A stretch of 64,000 bases of DNA from Planctomycetaceae bacterium (GCA_024742875.1 JANSXP010000002.1:1-64000), one strand, 5' to 3'; counted from the stretch's first letter, positions 34,524-44,940 are shown. Made by a program: numbers and translations. Notes: generated by a model from the letters alone, not told the origin.

Positions 34524-36881
34524 ATGAATTCACTCTTCCAGGTCCTGTTCCACAAACCTCGTACCAGCCTGGCAGTGGCCCTGGCGGTTGTCAGCTGCGT
34601 GGCCTGTGGTGGCCTGCTGCTGGAAATCGACTTCTCGCCGGAACAGGTCTACGTCGGCGAAGATGACGCGGTTGCCTTCTGCGAAGAGCACAAGAAGCTT
34701 TTCCGCTTCGAGGACAGCCTCGTACTCGTTGTTCTTGAGGCCCCCGAAAATGGAACGGTACTGACGCCCGACTGCCTGAACTGGCTCAATCGTTTTGCCG
34801 CCACGGCCCGTCGACTGGACGGTGTTCGTGATGTCACCTCGCTGACCACCCTCGAACGCCCACGCGTCCGCCGCGAAGTCACGTGGACGCCTCTGCTGCT
34901 GCCGGAATTCTACGACGACCGGGAATACATTGATGGACAGCTGGAACGTATTCCACTGCTCAATGACACGCTGATCAGTGCAGACGGTCGATTCACACTG
35001 ACACTGATCGATCTGGACCCGTCGCAGCGAAAGATTCGCCTTGCCGCCGAACGCGTGCGGGCCATCGCCAATTCCAGCATTCCGGACGGCTACTCCACGT
35101 TTGTCAGCGGTGTGCCCGCCATTCGTGTGGACGTGATTGACAGTATCATCGCCGATCAGTTTCGTATGGTGCCCGTATGCAGCACATTGTTCTTTGTGGT
35201 TTCGGTGCTGATGTTTCGCAGCCTCAAAGTCACCCTGCTGTCGCTGTTTTCGGCCCTGTCGGCCGTGGCTCTGACGCTGGGACTGATGGGATTCTGCGGG
35301 GTCACTTTTTCTGTGATGAGCAACGTCATCCCCGCCCTGCTGCTCATCATAGGCGCTGCCAACAACGTGCATATCCTGAGCCGCTTTCAGGTGGAAGTCG
35401 GACAGTCGAACAGCGACCTGAAGACCTGCGCGGCCATCACAATGCATGAGATGAGTCGCACGTGTGCGCTCACGCTGGCCACCACTGGCATCGGTTTTGG
35501 CAGCCTGCTGATCGCCCGTGCGCAGCTGCTGCAGTCTCTGGCTCTGCAGGCTGCCTGCGGCATGGCCTGCTGTTATGTGGGACTGATGATTGTCATGCCG
35601 CCAACGCTGATTCTGTGCGGCCCGATTCTCAGTCGTGGATTGCGGTCACCGACTGCCGGTTCGGAGGCAGTCACCGGTCAGGCACGTTCCGCTTTCTGGA
35701 ACAGGCCAGGGCGACTGATTGCCAGGTATCCGGCGGTGATTGTCGGCACGCACATTGGGGTTGCCATCACAATGCTCGTGCTGTGCCGCAATATGCAAAT
35801 CAACTCCTATATGTTTGAAACGTATGACAATGACCATCCCACGATGCAGTCGGTCCGCAAACTGGATGACAGCATGTCGGGGCTGGTGTCACTGGAAATA
35901 CAGATTCAGGCGTCTGTGCGGGATCGTTTGTTTGATGAAGATTTGATCGTCGCACTGTCCGACTTCCGACAGTTCCTCGGCGAAGATCCCACCGTCACTT
36001 TCTGTCGTGACTACATCGAGTTTCTGTCAGTCTTCGATTTCGGGCGGGCGCTGGATTCTGATCCGGCGGCGGCCGCCGCGTCTTTGCAGCGTGTGCGACT
36101 GGCTCTGCGGACGCTCGATCGTCCGGAAGCGACGTCCGTTTTTCTGGCCGCAGACCAGCCAGTCGCGCGTGTAATGATGAGAATTCAGGACGTCGGCAGT
36201 GCGGGCATGAAAGAACTGATTGACCGCGTTGAGCGTCAGCTGGAGACCACGCTGCCGGCGGACATCGACTTCCGGCTCACCGGCGATGCGTATTTGCACG
36301 CGATCTGCATGGACGCTTTCACACGCGACCTGTTCTATTCGCTGCTGGCCGCCTCTGGTGTGATCTTCCTGCTGATCACTGTGCTGTTTGGTTCGCTGCG
36401 AATTGGCCTGATTTCCGCCATCCCCAACATGTTTCCCCTGATCATGACACTGGGCTACATGCATTTTCGCGGTTACGAACTGACTGCCGGCAACGTGATC
36501 GTCTTTGCGATCAGCCTGGGAATCGCGGTGGACGACACGATTCACTTTCTGGCCCGCTTCCGCGACGAATGCCATCGCGACAGTTCGCATGATTCGGTTC
36601 AGGCCACACTGGCAACCAGCGGTCGCGCAATTCTGCTGACCAGCGTGCTGGTGGTCAGCGGACTGAGTGTACTCATCTTTTCGGACTTTGTTCCCACGCG
36701 GCGATTCGCCGAACTCACAGCGGTCACGATGTGCGCGGCTTTGCCGGGCGATGTGATCCTGCTGCCCGCGCTGCTGCAGCTGTTTTCCGGTTCTTATCGC
36801 CAGCGCATTGAACGGCGAAAAGAGGCAGACACGGGCAGCCGGCCTGGCCACGAGGAACCGGATGATTCTTCCGGTCCCTGA
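34524..36881 (+). CDS. RND/MMPL-family exporter
   Basis: This 785-residue inner-membrane protein has two repeated halves, each with one helix, a periplasmic loop of about 150 residues and a five-helix bundle. The first bundle contains ALLLIIGAANNVHILSRF and the second IVFAISLGIAVDDTIHFLAR, the acidic relay motif of the family; in the first half the acidic pair is replaced by Asn-Asn, so only the second half has the usual charged relay. Family members export lipids or hydrophobic compounds using the proton gradient. ATG 34524 is preferred to the TTG at 34515. No adaptor protein or TolC gene is adjacent. Confidence 0.8.
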   Translation: MNSLFQVLFHKPRTSLAVALAVVSCVACGGLLLEIDFSPEQVYVGEDDAVAFCEEHKKLFRFEDSLVLVVLEAPENGTVLTPDCLNWLNRFAATARRLDGVRDVTSLTTLERPRVRREVTWTPLLLPEFYDDREYIDGQLERIPLLNDTLISADGRFTLTLIDLDPSQRKIRLAAERVRAIANSSIPDGYSTFVSGVPAIRVDVIDSIIADQFRMVPVCSTLFFVVSVLMFRSLKVTLLSLFSALSAVALTLGLMGFCGVTFSVMSNVIPALLLIIGAANNVHILSRFQVEVGQSNSDLKTCAAITMHEMSRTCALTLATTGIGFGSLLIARAQLLQSLALQAACGMACCYVGLMIVMPPTLILCGPILSRGLRSPTAGSEAVTGQARSAFWNRPGRLIARYPAVIVGTHIGVAITMLVLCRNMQINSYMFETYDNDHPTMQSVRKLDDSMSGLVSLEIQIQASVRDRLFDEDLIVALSDFRQFLGEDPTVTFCRDYIEFLSVFDFGRALDSDPAAAAASLQRVRLALRTLDRPEATSVFLAADQPVARVMMRIQDVGSAGMKELIDRVERQLETTLPADIDFRLTGDAYLHAICMDAFTRDLFYSLLAASGVIFLLITVLFGSLRIGLISAIPNMFPLIMTLGYMHFRGYELTAGNVIVFAISLGIAVDDTIHFLARFRDECHRDSSHDSVQATLATSGRAILLTSVLVVSGLSVLIFSDFVPTRRFAELTAVTMCAALPGDVILLPALLQLFSGSYRQRIERRKEADTGSRPGHEEPDDSSGP

Positions 36882-36954
36882 AGCACAGGTCAAAATAGAT
36901 CTGCGAACCACCCAATGCTGTCCGCCAGTGTCACACCGCGTGCCCGGTGACGCA

Positions 36955-39564
36955 TCAGGGACGAATCTCTGACGACAGCTCCAGAGATGGCAGCAGCGAT
37001 GGATCGACGCCCGGCAGCTGACTGGCCGCGTCAATTCGGTAGGTGGCGGTATCGGCAGGGAAAAACAGGGAGCGATTCAATTGAAAAGCGCCCAGTCCGA
37101 TGGTCGTCAGATCGGCACTCGTCAGCGCTACCCGGGAATCCGCATCAAACCAGACATCGGCCAGAGCCTGCTGCGGACTGGTCTCACTGGCGTCACTCAT
37201 CGGAGTCCAGCGAGACACCCAATCCGCAAACGTGTACATGCGGGGCGCTTCTTTGCCACTGTTGACACGCCAGAATGTGTCCACGGCATGGTACAGATTG
37301 TGATCTCCGCGCCAGATGAACAGATCTTCCAGCTCAGAGACGTACGTGTTGCCCTGACTGGCAACCAGCACTCCGGCCGACACCAGAGAGTCGAACACAC
37401 ACGAACGACTGGTCACTTCCAGCGCGGGGATGAGGCGATCAAAGTCTTCCGCTTCATTGAGCAGTTCACTGGCCTCCAGGACGAACGCGGGCTCAGTTGA
37501 CAGACAGGTCACATGATCCATCACGCACAGCAGACGCCCGCCAACACCAAAGGGATACGAACTGCCAAGATTCCGCAGCAACGTTCCGTCCAGCGCGAAT
37601 GCGCTTTGCTGAATGCTGATGTCACCACTGGTCTGTGCGGCACACGTGATCAGATCGCAGCCTCCGCGAACGACAACATTCGTAAACTGAATCTTGGTGC
37701 GGGCAGCATCAGACACTTCCGTGCGCGGCTCAGTAAGTTTCACCACGGAAGCCTTCTGTCCTCGCATGGGATTGAGCACATCAATGACACAGTCCCGAAT
37801 CTCCAGCTGCCCCGGTCCAATCAGCTCAAACAGCATCCATTCGTCCGTCTGCACATCACCACGCACACTAACCTTCAGGTGTATGCCCACAAAACTGAGC
37901 TTCAGATCGCTGCTCATCGACAGCAGGCGACCAGGTGTGGGTGATCCACTGCCGTCTGACTCATCGCCCTGAAATTCCAGCACAGGTCGCCGACCTTCAG
38001 CCGCACGAATCGTAATTACGCGTTCATCGCCGGATCGCAGGCGGGCCAGACATGGAATCGGAGCCGGCAGCGGACCGTCAAAATCCAGCACGATTTCTCC
38101 GCCGGACTTCACGCCTTCCAGCGCCTGCTGCAAAGAGGGCATCGGCTCACTGGTGCCGTCGGGGGCCACCAGTCGAATTTCCGGTCGCGCCGGTACTGGC
38201 TGCGGCACGGTGACAGGGGGATCCTGACGATCCGTGTCGGTCGGTGCTGTTTCCGGTTCCCGTAACGGCTCCGTTTTTGGCTCGGGAGTCGGTCGGGGGG
38301 ACAGGGGCGTGTCGGCCGCCGCCTTCCAGCGTTCAAACTGAGCGTCCTCCAAAGCGACGTTGCGACCGGGGAAAAAGTGCATCGTCAGCGCGGCCACACA
38401 GATCGCCAGCACAGCACCAGTCAGAAAAATAGCGCCGGAGAGTTCGCGAACACGTCGCACGGGCACCCGACGCCAGATGATGCCTTCCGCCGGAACCGTT
38501 CGCAGCCCCACGCGGGTGGCCAGACTCGTCAGATCCACAAGCAACTGTCCCGGATCCTGATAACGCAGTGCAGGATCCGTATTCATCATCTTCTGCACGA
38601 TGGCAGAGAACTCGGGCGAAATATCCAGCGCCACACTCCGCGGATCCGGAGGCGACTTCCCCTGGTGATCAAGCAGCTTCTGCATGCCGGTGCCTTCCGG
38701 ATACGGTGGCTGACCGGTGAGCATGTGATACACCGTGCACCCCAGCGAATACAGGTCGCTGCGGATGTCGGCTTCTCTGGGATCACGAGCCTGCTCGGGA
38801 GCGACATAGTCAAACGTGCCCAGCATGGTGCCGGCCACCGTCAGGTCGCCAAACGAGTCCTGCGAATCCCGCCGCGCCAGCCCAAGATCCACCACCTTGA
38901 TTCGTCCGGTCTCGGTCAGAATGATGTTGGACGGCTTGATGTCGCGATGCACCACTCCGGCAGCATCGATGTGACTTAGTGCGAGCGTTGCCTGAATGGC
39001 GTAGTTGAGTGTGTCGTCTTCCGGGAGGCGGCCATTCGCGGTGATCAGTTGCCGAATATTCTGACCAGCCGCGTACTCGTAGGCGATAAAATGAACGCCC
39101 GATTCCTGCCCCGAATAGTAAACCCGCGCGATGTTGTCGTGATTCAGCTGCGCACAGGCGCGGGCTTCATTGCGAAAGCGAGCCACAAGGGCGGGGTCCG
39201 CTGACGTGACCGGATTAAGCACCTTCAGCGCCACCTGTCGGGACAATTCGAGATCGTCCGCCAGAAAGACGGCCCCCATGCCGCCGGAACCCACCTGCTC
39301 GCGAACCAGAAAATGTCCCAGACGCAGTCCTCGTTCGCTCAGAGAATCTGAGCCCGAACGACGGAAAAGGCGATCACGGATTTCCTGGGCCGACAGGGCG
39401 GGCTGCGAACGAACTTCGACTTCAACGTCATCGTCTGTCGCACTCTGCACCGTGGTGCTGACGACTGTCTTCTGATCGTCCGCCAGCAGAGGGCGTTCCG
39501 CCAGCGGGACGTCTTCCGGAGAAGCGGCCGTCGAACCTGTGTCGATACTGGAACGGTGGTTCAT
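36955..39564 (-). CDS. Transmembrane Ser/Thr protein kinase with a large extracytoplasmic C-terminal domain
   Basis: This 869-residue receptor-type kinase has its kinase domain at residues about 80-340. It shows the Gly-rich loop GSGGMGAVFLADD, catalytic Lys in QVALKVLNP, HRDIKPSNI with the catalytic Asp, and DLGLARR instead of DFG, a common planctomycete variant; YVAPEQARDP follows. One membrane helix (IFLTGAVLAICVAALTMHFF) leads to a Pro-rich linker and about 380 residues outside. That part has repeated short strands typical of a right-handed beta-helix (LSFVGIHLKVSVRGDVQ, LEIRDCVIDVLNPM), suggesting a sensor or carbohydrate-binding role. ATG 39564 excludes about 34 upstream residues lacking kinase character. 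Confidence 0.88.
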   Translation of the reverse strand: MNHRSSIDTGSTAASPEDVPLAERPLLADDQKTVVSTTVQSATDDDVEVEVRSQPALSAQEIRDRLFRRSGSDSLSERGLRLGHFLVREQVGSGGMGAVFLADDLELSRQVALKVLNPVTSADPALVARFRNEARACAQLNHDNIARVYYSGQESGVHFIAYEYAAGQNIRQLITANGRLPEDDTLNYAIQATLALSHIDAAGVVHRDIKPSNIILTETGRIKVVDLGLARRDSQDSFGDLTVAGTMLGTFDYVAPEQARDPREADIRSDLYSLGCTVYHMLTGQPPYPEGTGMQKLLDHQGKSPPDPRSVALDISPEFSAIVQKMMNTDPALRYQDPGQLLVDLTSLATRVGLRTVPAEGIIWRRVPVRRVRELSGAIFLTGAVLAICVAALTMHFFPGRNVALEDAQFERWKAAADTPLSPRPTPEPKTEPLREPETAPTDTDRQDPPVTVPQPVPARPEIRLVAPDGTSEPMPSLQQALEGVKSGGEIVLDFDGPLPAPIPCLARLRSGDERVITIRAAEGRRPVLEFQGDESDGSGSPTPGRLLSMSSDLKLSFVGIHLKVSVRGDVQTDEWMLFELIGPGQLEIRDCVIDVLNPMRGQKASVVKLTEPRTEVSDAARTKIQFTNVVVRGGCDLITCAAQTSGDISIQQSAFALDGTLLRNLGSSYPFGVGGRLLCVMDHVTCLSTEPAFVLEASELLNEAEDFDRLIPALEVTSRSCVFDSLVSAGVLVASQGNTYVSELEDLFIWRGDHNLYHAVDTFWRVNSGKEAPRMYTFADWVSRWTPMSDASETSPQQALADVWFDADSRVALTSADLTTIGLGAFQLNRSLFFPADTATYRIDAASQLPGVDPSLLPSLELSSEIRP

Positions 39565-39899
39565 CGAACTGCAGACAGGACGACTGCGGAAGCCGCCAAA
39601 AGAAGCGTGGATCCCCGGAAATCGCACACAGAACCGCGGGAAACCAAACCGTGTAATCAAGGTCACCGATTGCAGACGGAATCGGCCAGATGGGTTCCCT
39701 ATTCTACCTCACCCGGCACACCGGGTCAAAAACCGTTCCCCACAGAACCGCCGTGCGGTGACCACCAGTCGTCCCGAATCTGCCGATCCTGCCGCATTTG
39801 CACCCAGTTGGCGAGCGTCTCGGCGATTCACCGGAATCGGACTCAGTCTGGCACCGGATCACAGCTTGAAAATGCAGGTCCGCCTGCGACAATCGTGTC
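39565..39899. other. Divergent intergenic region
   Basis: This is the shared upstream region of the kinase and the PDZ protein. No gene or clear structure was seen; both promoters should be here. Confidence 0.35.
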
Positions 39900-41048
39900 A
39901 TGAACGCCTGCTGGATTACCATTTTTTGCGGCCTGCTGGCCTTCGCGAATGCTGAAGGCTCTCCAGCAGAGGCCACAGTCGCTCAGCAGTCACTGATCGC
40001 GTCGCTGAGTTCTCAGGCGTATGCAGATCGCTGCCGCGCCTCTGAACAGCTGCGTAAGCTGAGCACCAGCGAAGTGGCCAATCTTGCCCGAGTGGCGGCA
40101 AAGACAGCGTCCGCCGAAGCTATTGTGCGCATCATGGCGGAGATCGACAATCGCTATGGCCGAGCCGAGCTTCCTGTAGAAGATCAACTCGCGGCTTCCG
40201 CAACACTGGAAATGCTGGCCGTCCAGGACGACCCGCTGCCCGCGGAATCTGCGCAGCAAAGTCTCAACCTGCATTCAGCAAGACGCGCTGCACTCGCCAT
40301 GAAAGAGCTGCGAAAGCTGGGAGCCGCCATTCGCCGAGGCACATTTCAAAGTGGCATCATTCTGGGGGGCGTTTCTTCGAACCCACCCATCCAGATCTTT
40401 CTCGATGAAAACTGGAAGGGCGGGCTGGACGGGATCGAGTTGCTCACACGCATCGTTCGCACAGAGAGTTTGCCGCAGTTTGCCGCCCGCGATGCCACCG
40501 TCTATCTGATTGACGGTCACCCGCTGACAGACAAAGAGCTGGATCGCCTCAGAGAGATCGTCGGTCAAAATCGCATTGCCAATCGTGGCCGTGTGGCTTT
40601 GGGAATCGTTGGAGATCCGGTCTTCGCTCCGGGCGTCATCATCGATCGCATTTCACGGAACGGTTCCGCCGACCGGGCCGGCCTGCGGGCCGGTGACATG
40701 ATTCTGGCAATTGAACGCGAGCCTGAGGCAGAAGACCTGCCACCGGGCCCGTTGCCGGGAGAGAAGCCGAAAGCTCCCGACCGCCGACAGGAGGGCCCCA
40801 TCCTGGGTGACGATAAGTTCGGCAGGAACCGCCACGTCCTCGCGGACTTTAATGACCTGGTGGAACAACTGAAGTTCTACCGCGCGGGTGACACCGTTCG
40901 ACTGCGCGTGATTCGACAGGGCAAAGCCGCACTGGTGTTCCGCAACTTTCCGGGACAGGAACCCAACATCGCGGAAGACAAACTCAAGCTGGAAGTTGTG
41001 TCCGTCAAACTCAGGGGCTGGACGGAACTGGGTGAACCGGCCGAGTAA
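39900..41048 (+). CDS. Secreted PDZ-domain protein
   Basis: This 382-residue protein has a signal peptide (CWITIFCGLLAFANAEG), a helical repeat-like region at residues 25-150 (QAYADRCRASEQLRKLS is HEAT-like), and a C-terminal PDZ domain at about residues 235-345. The PDZ part contains LGIVGDPVFAPGVIIDRIS, GSADRAGLRAGDMILAIER and DTVRLRVIRQGK. An insertion rich in Pro, Lys and Glu lies within the PDZ domain between GDMILAIERE and the last strand. No protease catalytic residues are present, so it is a binding or scaffold protein. It starts divergently from the kinase gene. Confidence 0.75.
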   Translation: MNACWITIFCGLLAFANAEGSPAEATVAQQSLIASLSSQAYADRCRASEQLRKLSTSEVANLARVAAKTASAEAIVRIMAEIDNRYGRAELPVEDQLAASATLEMLAVQDDPLPAESAQQSLNLHSARRAALAMKELRKLGAAIRRGTFQSGIILGGVSSNPPIQIFLDENWKGGLDGIELLTRIVRTESLPQFAARDATVYLIDGHPLTDKELDRLREIVGQNRIANRGRVALGIVGDPVFAPGVIIDRISRNGSADRAGLRAGDMILAIEREPEAEDLPPGPLPGEKPKAPDRRQEGPILGDDKFGRNRHVLADFNDLVEQLKFYRAGDTVRLRVIRQGKAALVFRNFPGQEPNIAEDKLKLEVVSVKLRGWTELGEPAE

Positions 41049-41133
41049 GTGAGCTCAGCGGGTGAGAATTGACACCGCTCGTGCAGGGGCAGTGCGGCGA
41101 TTGGCCGAGTGGCGCTTCTGGCAACAATCCGCT

Positions 41134-42615
41134 TCAGGAAACAATCGGCAGCAGTGAGGACGACCCATGCTGCACTTCGCGTGTGACGATTTCACCGATC
41201 AGCGTGGTGCCCGTGCAGTCTCGCACCTCAATCTCCGCCGTGGTTCCGGAAAGCCGGGGATTGCCATCAAAAACCACAATGCGGTCGCACTCTGACCGCC
41301 CCATCAGCTGCACGGCCAGCGTTTCTCCCGATGAAAACGAACGATCCTCTGCTGACGCGCGAGCCTGCTGCTTCACAGCCGACTTGCTCAGCCCTTCCAC
41401 AAGGACAGACACGCGCCGGCCAATAAATTCGGCGTTGTCCTCTTCGCTGATTGCATTTTGCAGATCCAGCATCTCGTTGTTGCGTCGTTTTTTGACGTCT
41501 TCGGGTATGTCATCGGGCAGCAACGAGGCGGCTTTGGTGCCTCCCCGCTCACTGTACTTGAAGATGAAGCTGTTCTTGAATCGATGTTCGCGGATGGCAT
41601 CCAGGCTCAGCTGATGTGAAGCTTCGGTTTCCCCGGAAAAGCCGACGATAAAATCACTGCTGACACTGCACCCGGGAATTGTTTCGTTGATGCGTCCCAT
41701 CATCTCGCGATATTCCTCCACTGTGTAGCCCCGCTTCATCAGCCTGAGCTGATCATTGCAGCCATGCTGCAGCGGCACGTGGAGATACTTGACCGCCTTG
41801 TCGAGGTCGCGAACCGCGTGCAGCAGGTCGTCCGTCATATCTCGCGGATAACTGGTCACAAAGCGAATCCGCTCAATGCCCGGTACCTGGTCAATCTGAT
41901 ACATCAGGTCGGACAGACGGTGCAGCCGTCCATCCTCCGTGTGCTTGTAACTGTTGACGGTCTGCCCCAGCAGGCAGACTTCCTTCACCCCCTGATCCGC
42001 CAGTACGCGCACTTCAGACAGAATCTCGGACGGTTTCCGACTTTGCTCAGGCCCCCGTGTCGCGGGCACCACACAGTAGGTGCAGAACTTGTCGCAACCG
42101 ATCATAATCCGCACGAACGCCTGAAAGGGCGTCGGACGCATCTCCGGGTCCCGAAGCGGATCGTAACTTTGGAAACTGCCGGACACCTCCGCCACGGACC
42201 CATCACGGCGCCCCAGACTCACCGCCTTTTGCTGCTGCCGCGCTTCGGCTGTCCGCGTCTCGGCAATCAGCCGGGGAATCTCGGCGAGCTGGCCGGTCCC
42301 CACCACGATGTCAACATGCGGGGCGCGCTCGAAGATCAGATCCTGATCCTTCTGCGCCATACAGCCCATCACACCAATGACCTTTTGCGGGTCTTTGCGT
42401 TTGGCGTACTTCAATCGACCCAGCGAGCTGTAAATCTTGTGTTCCGCATGCTCCCGGACACTGCACGTGTTGAACAGCAGCGTGTCAGCCGCCCTGGGAT
42501 CATTCGTCAGCTCGTAGCCATCTTTGCGAAGCGCGGCCACAACCAGTTCACTGTCCAGCATGTTCATCTGGCAGCCGACGGTTTCGATGTACAGTTTTCC
42601 GTTGTGTTCCGACAT
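41134..42615 (-). CDS. miaB: tRNA-2-methylthio-N6-dimethylallyladenosine synthase
   Basis: This 493-residue radical SAM methylthiotransferase modifies A37 of tRNAs that read codons starting with U. The N-terminal iron-sulfur domain has its three Cys in ETVGCQMNMLDSE, FNTCSVREHAEHK and VMGCMAQKDQD. The radical SAM cluster is in CDKFCTYCVVP. Downstream are PLQHGCNDQLRLMKRGYT and a C-terminal TRAM domain. CSVRE and the overall layout favour MiaB over RimO. It is convergent with the PDZ gene. ATG 42615 directly precedes the conserved domain. Confidence 0.95.
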   Translation of the reverse strand: MSEHNGKLYIETVGCQMNMLDSELVVAALRKDGYELTNDPRAADTLLFNTCSVREHAEHKIYSSLGRLKYAKRKDPQKVIGVMGCMAQKDQDLIFERAPHVDIVVGTGQLAEIPRLIAETRTAEARQQQKAVSLGRRDGSVAEVSGSFQSYDPLRDPEMRPTPFQAFVRIMIGCDKFCTYCVVPATRGPEQSRKPSEILSEVRVLADQGVKEVCLLGQTVNSYKHTEDGRLHRLSDLMYQIDQVPGIERIRFVTSYPRDMTDDLLHAVRDLDKAVKYLHVPLQHGCNDQLRLMKRGYTVEEYREMMGRINETIPGCSVSSDFIVGFSGETEASHQLSLDAIREHRFKNSFIFKYSERGGTKAASLLPDDIPEDVKKRRNNEMLDLQNAISEEDNAEFIGRRVSVLVEGLSKSAVKQQARASAEDRSFSSGETLAVQLMGRSECDRIVVFDGNPRLSGTTAEIEVRDCTGTTLIGEIVTREVQHGSSSLLPIVS

Positions 42616-42748
42616 GACTTCGTCCGGTGGACGGGAGGCAACCGAGTGAAAGACGCCTGCCGACGGCAGCCCTCAGGCGACCAGCAGAGACAGCAACCAA
42701 TCAGGACAGCAATCAGAAATGGGCAGGCAGTCGAAGTGTAACGGAACG

Positions 42749-43198
42749 CTACGCTGAGGCACCAGATTCTTTGAGTTCGCGCTGCAGTTCTTTCAGAGCG
42801 TGGGCGAGCTCCTTCTGGCGAACGTCAATCGTGCCCAGCATGTCAGCCGCCTGTGCGTCTCCTGCGGCGGACACCTCTGCCTGCGTGCTGCTGATCGCCT
42901 CGCACACCTGATCCTGACTGGACCGCAAATTGCTGAAGACCGCCTCAAGGGCGAGAAACTGCTGATCCGTGTATTCAGTCGGATAGACGCCGAAATCCAC
43001 GAAGTACTCGCGGTCCGCCAGCAAATCGGCAATCAGAGCGGCATCCTGTCGCTGTCGAACGGCCAGCACAGCCACCTGTTCACCGATGCTCTGAGCCTGC
43101 TCACCAACCCACGGAGATGCCTCTGACATGTATTGCAGGAAGCTGCGGGCCATCTTGATGAGAACACTGTTCAGCAGTGTTTCCGTTTGCTGACTCAT
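42749..43198 (-). CDS. Hypothetical coiled-coil/helical protein
   Basis: This 149-residue acidic protein is almost entirely helical by composition, with AVRQRQDAALIADLLADREY, a Tyr/Phe-rich middle and a C-terminal heptad-like helix DVRQKELAHALKELQRELKE. No signal peptide is present. It lies between the end of the nuo operon (65 bp upstream) and miaB on the same strand. No family is recognised and no link to complex I is implied by sequence. Confidence 0.6.
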   Translation of the reverse strand: MSQQTETLLNSVLIKMARSFLQYMSEASPWVGEQAQSIGEQVAVLAVRQRQDAALIADLLADREYFVDFGVYPTEYTDQQFLALEAVFSNLRSSQDQVCEAISSTQAEVSAAGDAQAADMLGTIDVRQKELAHALKELQRELKESGASA

Positions 43199-43263
43199 GA
43201 ATCGCTACCAGGTGGAAAGGGGCGTTTTGTACGGGTGCTCTGACGGGTTGAAAGCCACGGTGG

Positions 43264-44886
43264 CTAGCCGCCAACGACGGACAATACCGCGTTGCCGGCC
43301 GCATTGGCAATACTGCTCAGACCTTCCGTCACCGCGGGGAAGAAGCCCAGCAGCGTGACCATCACAGCCAGAACGACAACATACAGGCCTTCCATCGAAG
43401 GCAGCGTCACGGCACGAGCTTCGGCCGGACGTTCTTCGATGAAGATGGCTTTGACGATTTTCAGATAGTAGAACAGACTGAAGACGGTATTCAGACCGCC
43501 AAATGCCAGCACCACATACATGAACCAGTGGATCTCTGCCGACTTCAGCACGGCCGCAAACACCATCAGCTTGGCGAAGAACCCACCAAACGGTGGGATG
43601 CCGATGAGGCTGAACACACACACGCCCATGCCGACCGCCAGGGCCGGACTCTGACTGCTGAGCCCGCGAATGCTGTCGATGGATTCATCAAACGTGTAAT
43701 TGCGCACCAGAGCGATGATGGCGAAGGCGCCCAGATTCATAAACATGTAGACGGCCAGATAGTACAGCAGTCCGCCCACAGCCGCGTTGATCTCCTGCCC
43801 CAGACCCGCCGCCTGATCACTGTTCTGCATCACCATCATGGCGGCGACCGCCATCAGCATGTATCCGGCGTGCGCGATGGTGGAGTAGGACAGCAGTCGT
43901 TTCAGATTGTTCTGTGTGTAGGCGGCAAGGTTTCCGAATGTGGCCGTGACAATGGCAACCGCACCCAGCGCGACACCAAAGGCCGTCATCAGTTCGGCCG
44001 TCGCTTCCACACCGGAAAGCCCAAGGCAAAAACGCACGAGCAGAGCAAACGCGCCCGCTTTCGAGGCCACAGACAGAAAACCGGCCACTTCGGCCGAGGC
44101 CCCTTCGAACGCGTCCGGACACCAGAAGTGAAATGGCACAAGGGACAGTTTGAAGGCCAGTCCGGCCAGCACCATCATGATTCCCAGAGCGACCACACAA
44201 ACTTCCGGATCTCCCAGGCCGGCGACTCCATCGGAAACCAGTGCCAGACGGGACGCCAGCAGCGTCATATCGCCGGTGCCCAGCACACCCGTGACAAGGC
44301 TGATGCCATACAGCATGACACCAGCGGCACCCGCTCCGTACACTACGTACTTCAATGCCGCTTCACTGCTTGGCTTGCGCCCTTTCAGGAAGCCCACCAT
44401 GACGTAGCTGGGGACACTCGCCATCTCAACGCCGAGGAACAGCATTAGCAGATTATTGGCACTTGCCATCATCATCATGCCGACCGTGGCACCAAACAAC
44501 AGTGCGTAAAAGTCAGGCGCGTCCTCGTTGTCGGGGATGCCCGTCAGCACAGTCAATGCGATGGTGAGGATCAGGAACAGACTCAGGAACATTCGAAAAA
44601 AGACGCTGAACAGGTCCTGTCGCAGCATGTCTCCGAAGAACGCAATGGACACATCCGTATTGGCGGTCATCAGCTCGGTGAACTGCCCAAACAGTCCCCA
44701 GAGGGCGATGGCCGATCCCGCCAGAGCAACCGCAAAGGTGGGAATCCACCGATCAACGCTAAACAGCCTCAGGAGCAACATGACTACAATGGTGCCGCTC
44801 AACCACAGCTCAGCGCTGAAGTATTTGAGGCCCGTGTAGAGTGATCCGTTGTCGCCAGCCAGATCCTGTATGAGTTGTTCGAACAC
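43264..44886 (-). CDS. nuoN: NADH-quinone oxidoreductase subunit N
   Basis: This 540-residue antiporter-like membrane subunit of complex I has about 14 helices. Signature elements are LFLGVEMASVPSYVMVGF with the essential Glu in the fifth helix, PFHFWCPDAFEGASAEVAGFLS with the broken-helix region, and NLKRLLSYSTIAHAGYML with the conserved Lys. It pumps protons at the middle of the membrane arm. It is the last gene of the leftward nuo operon, 54 bp after nuoM. Confidence 0.95.
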   Translation of the reverse strand: MFEQLIQDLAGDNGSLYTGLKYFSAELWLSGTIVVMLLLRLFSVDRWIPTFAVALAGSAIALWGLFGQFTELMTANTDVSIAFFGDMLRQDLFSVFFRMFLSLFLILTIALTVLTGIPDNEDAPDFYALLFGATVGMMMMASANNLLMLFLGVEMASVPSYVMVGFLKGRKPSSEAALKYVVYGAGAAGVMLYGISLVTGVLGTGDMTLLASRLALVSDGVAGLGDPEVCVVALGIMMVLAGLAFKLSLVPFHFWCPDAFEGASAEVAGFLSVASKAGAFALLVRFCLGLSGVEATAELMTAFGVALGAVAIVTATFGNLAAYTQNNLKRLLSYSTIAHAGYMLMAVAAMMVMQNSDQAAGLGQEINAAVGGLLYYLAVYMFMNLGAFAIIALVRNYTFDESIDSIRGLSSQSPALAVGMGVCVFSLIGIPPFGGFFAKLMVFAAVLKSAEIHWFMYVVLAFGGLNTVFSLFYYLKIVKAIFIEERPAEARAVTLPSMEGLYVVVLAVMVTLLGFFPAVTEGLSSIANAAGNAVLSVVGG

Positions 44887-44940
44887 TTTGTGCTACCAGT
44901 ATGTTGAATGTAAGCGGGATTCGATCAGGCAGAGACCGTC

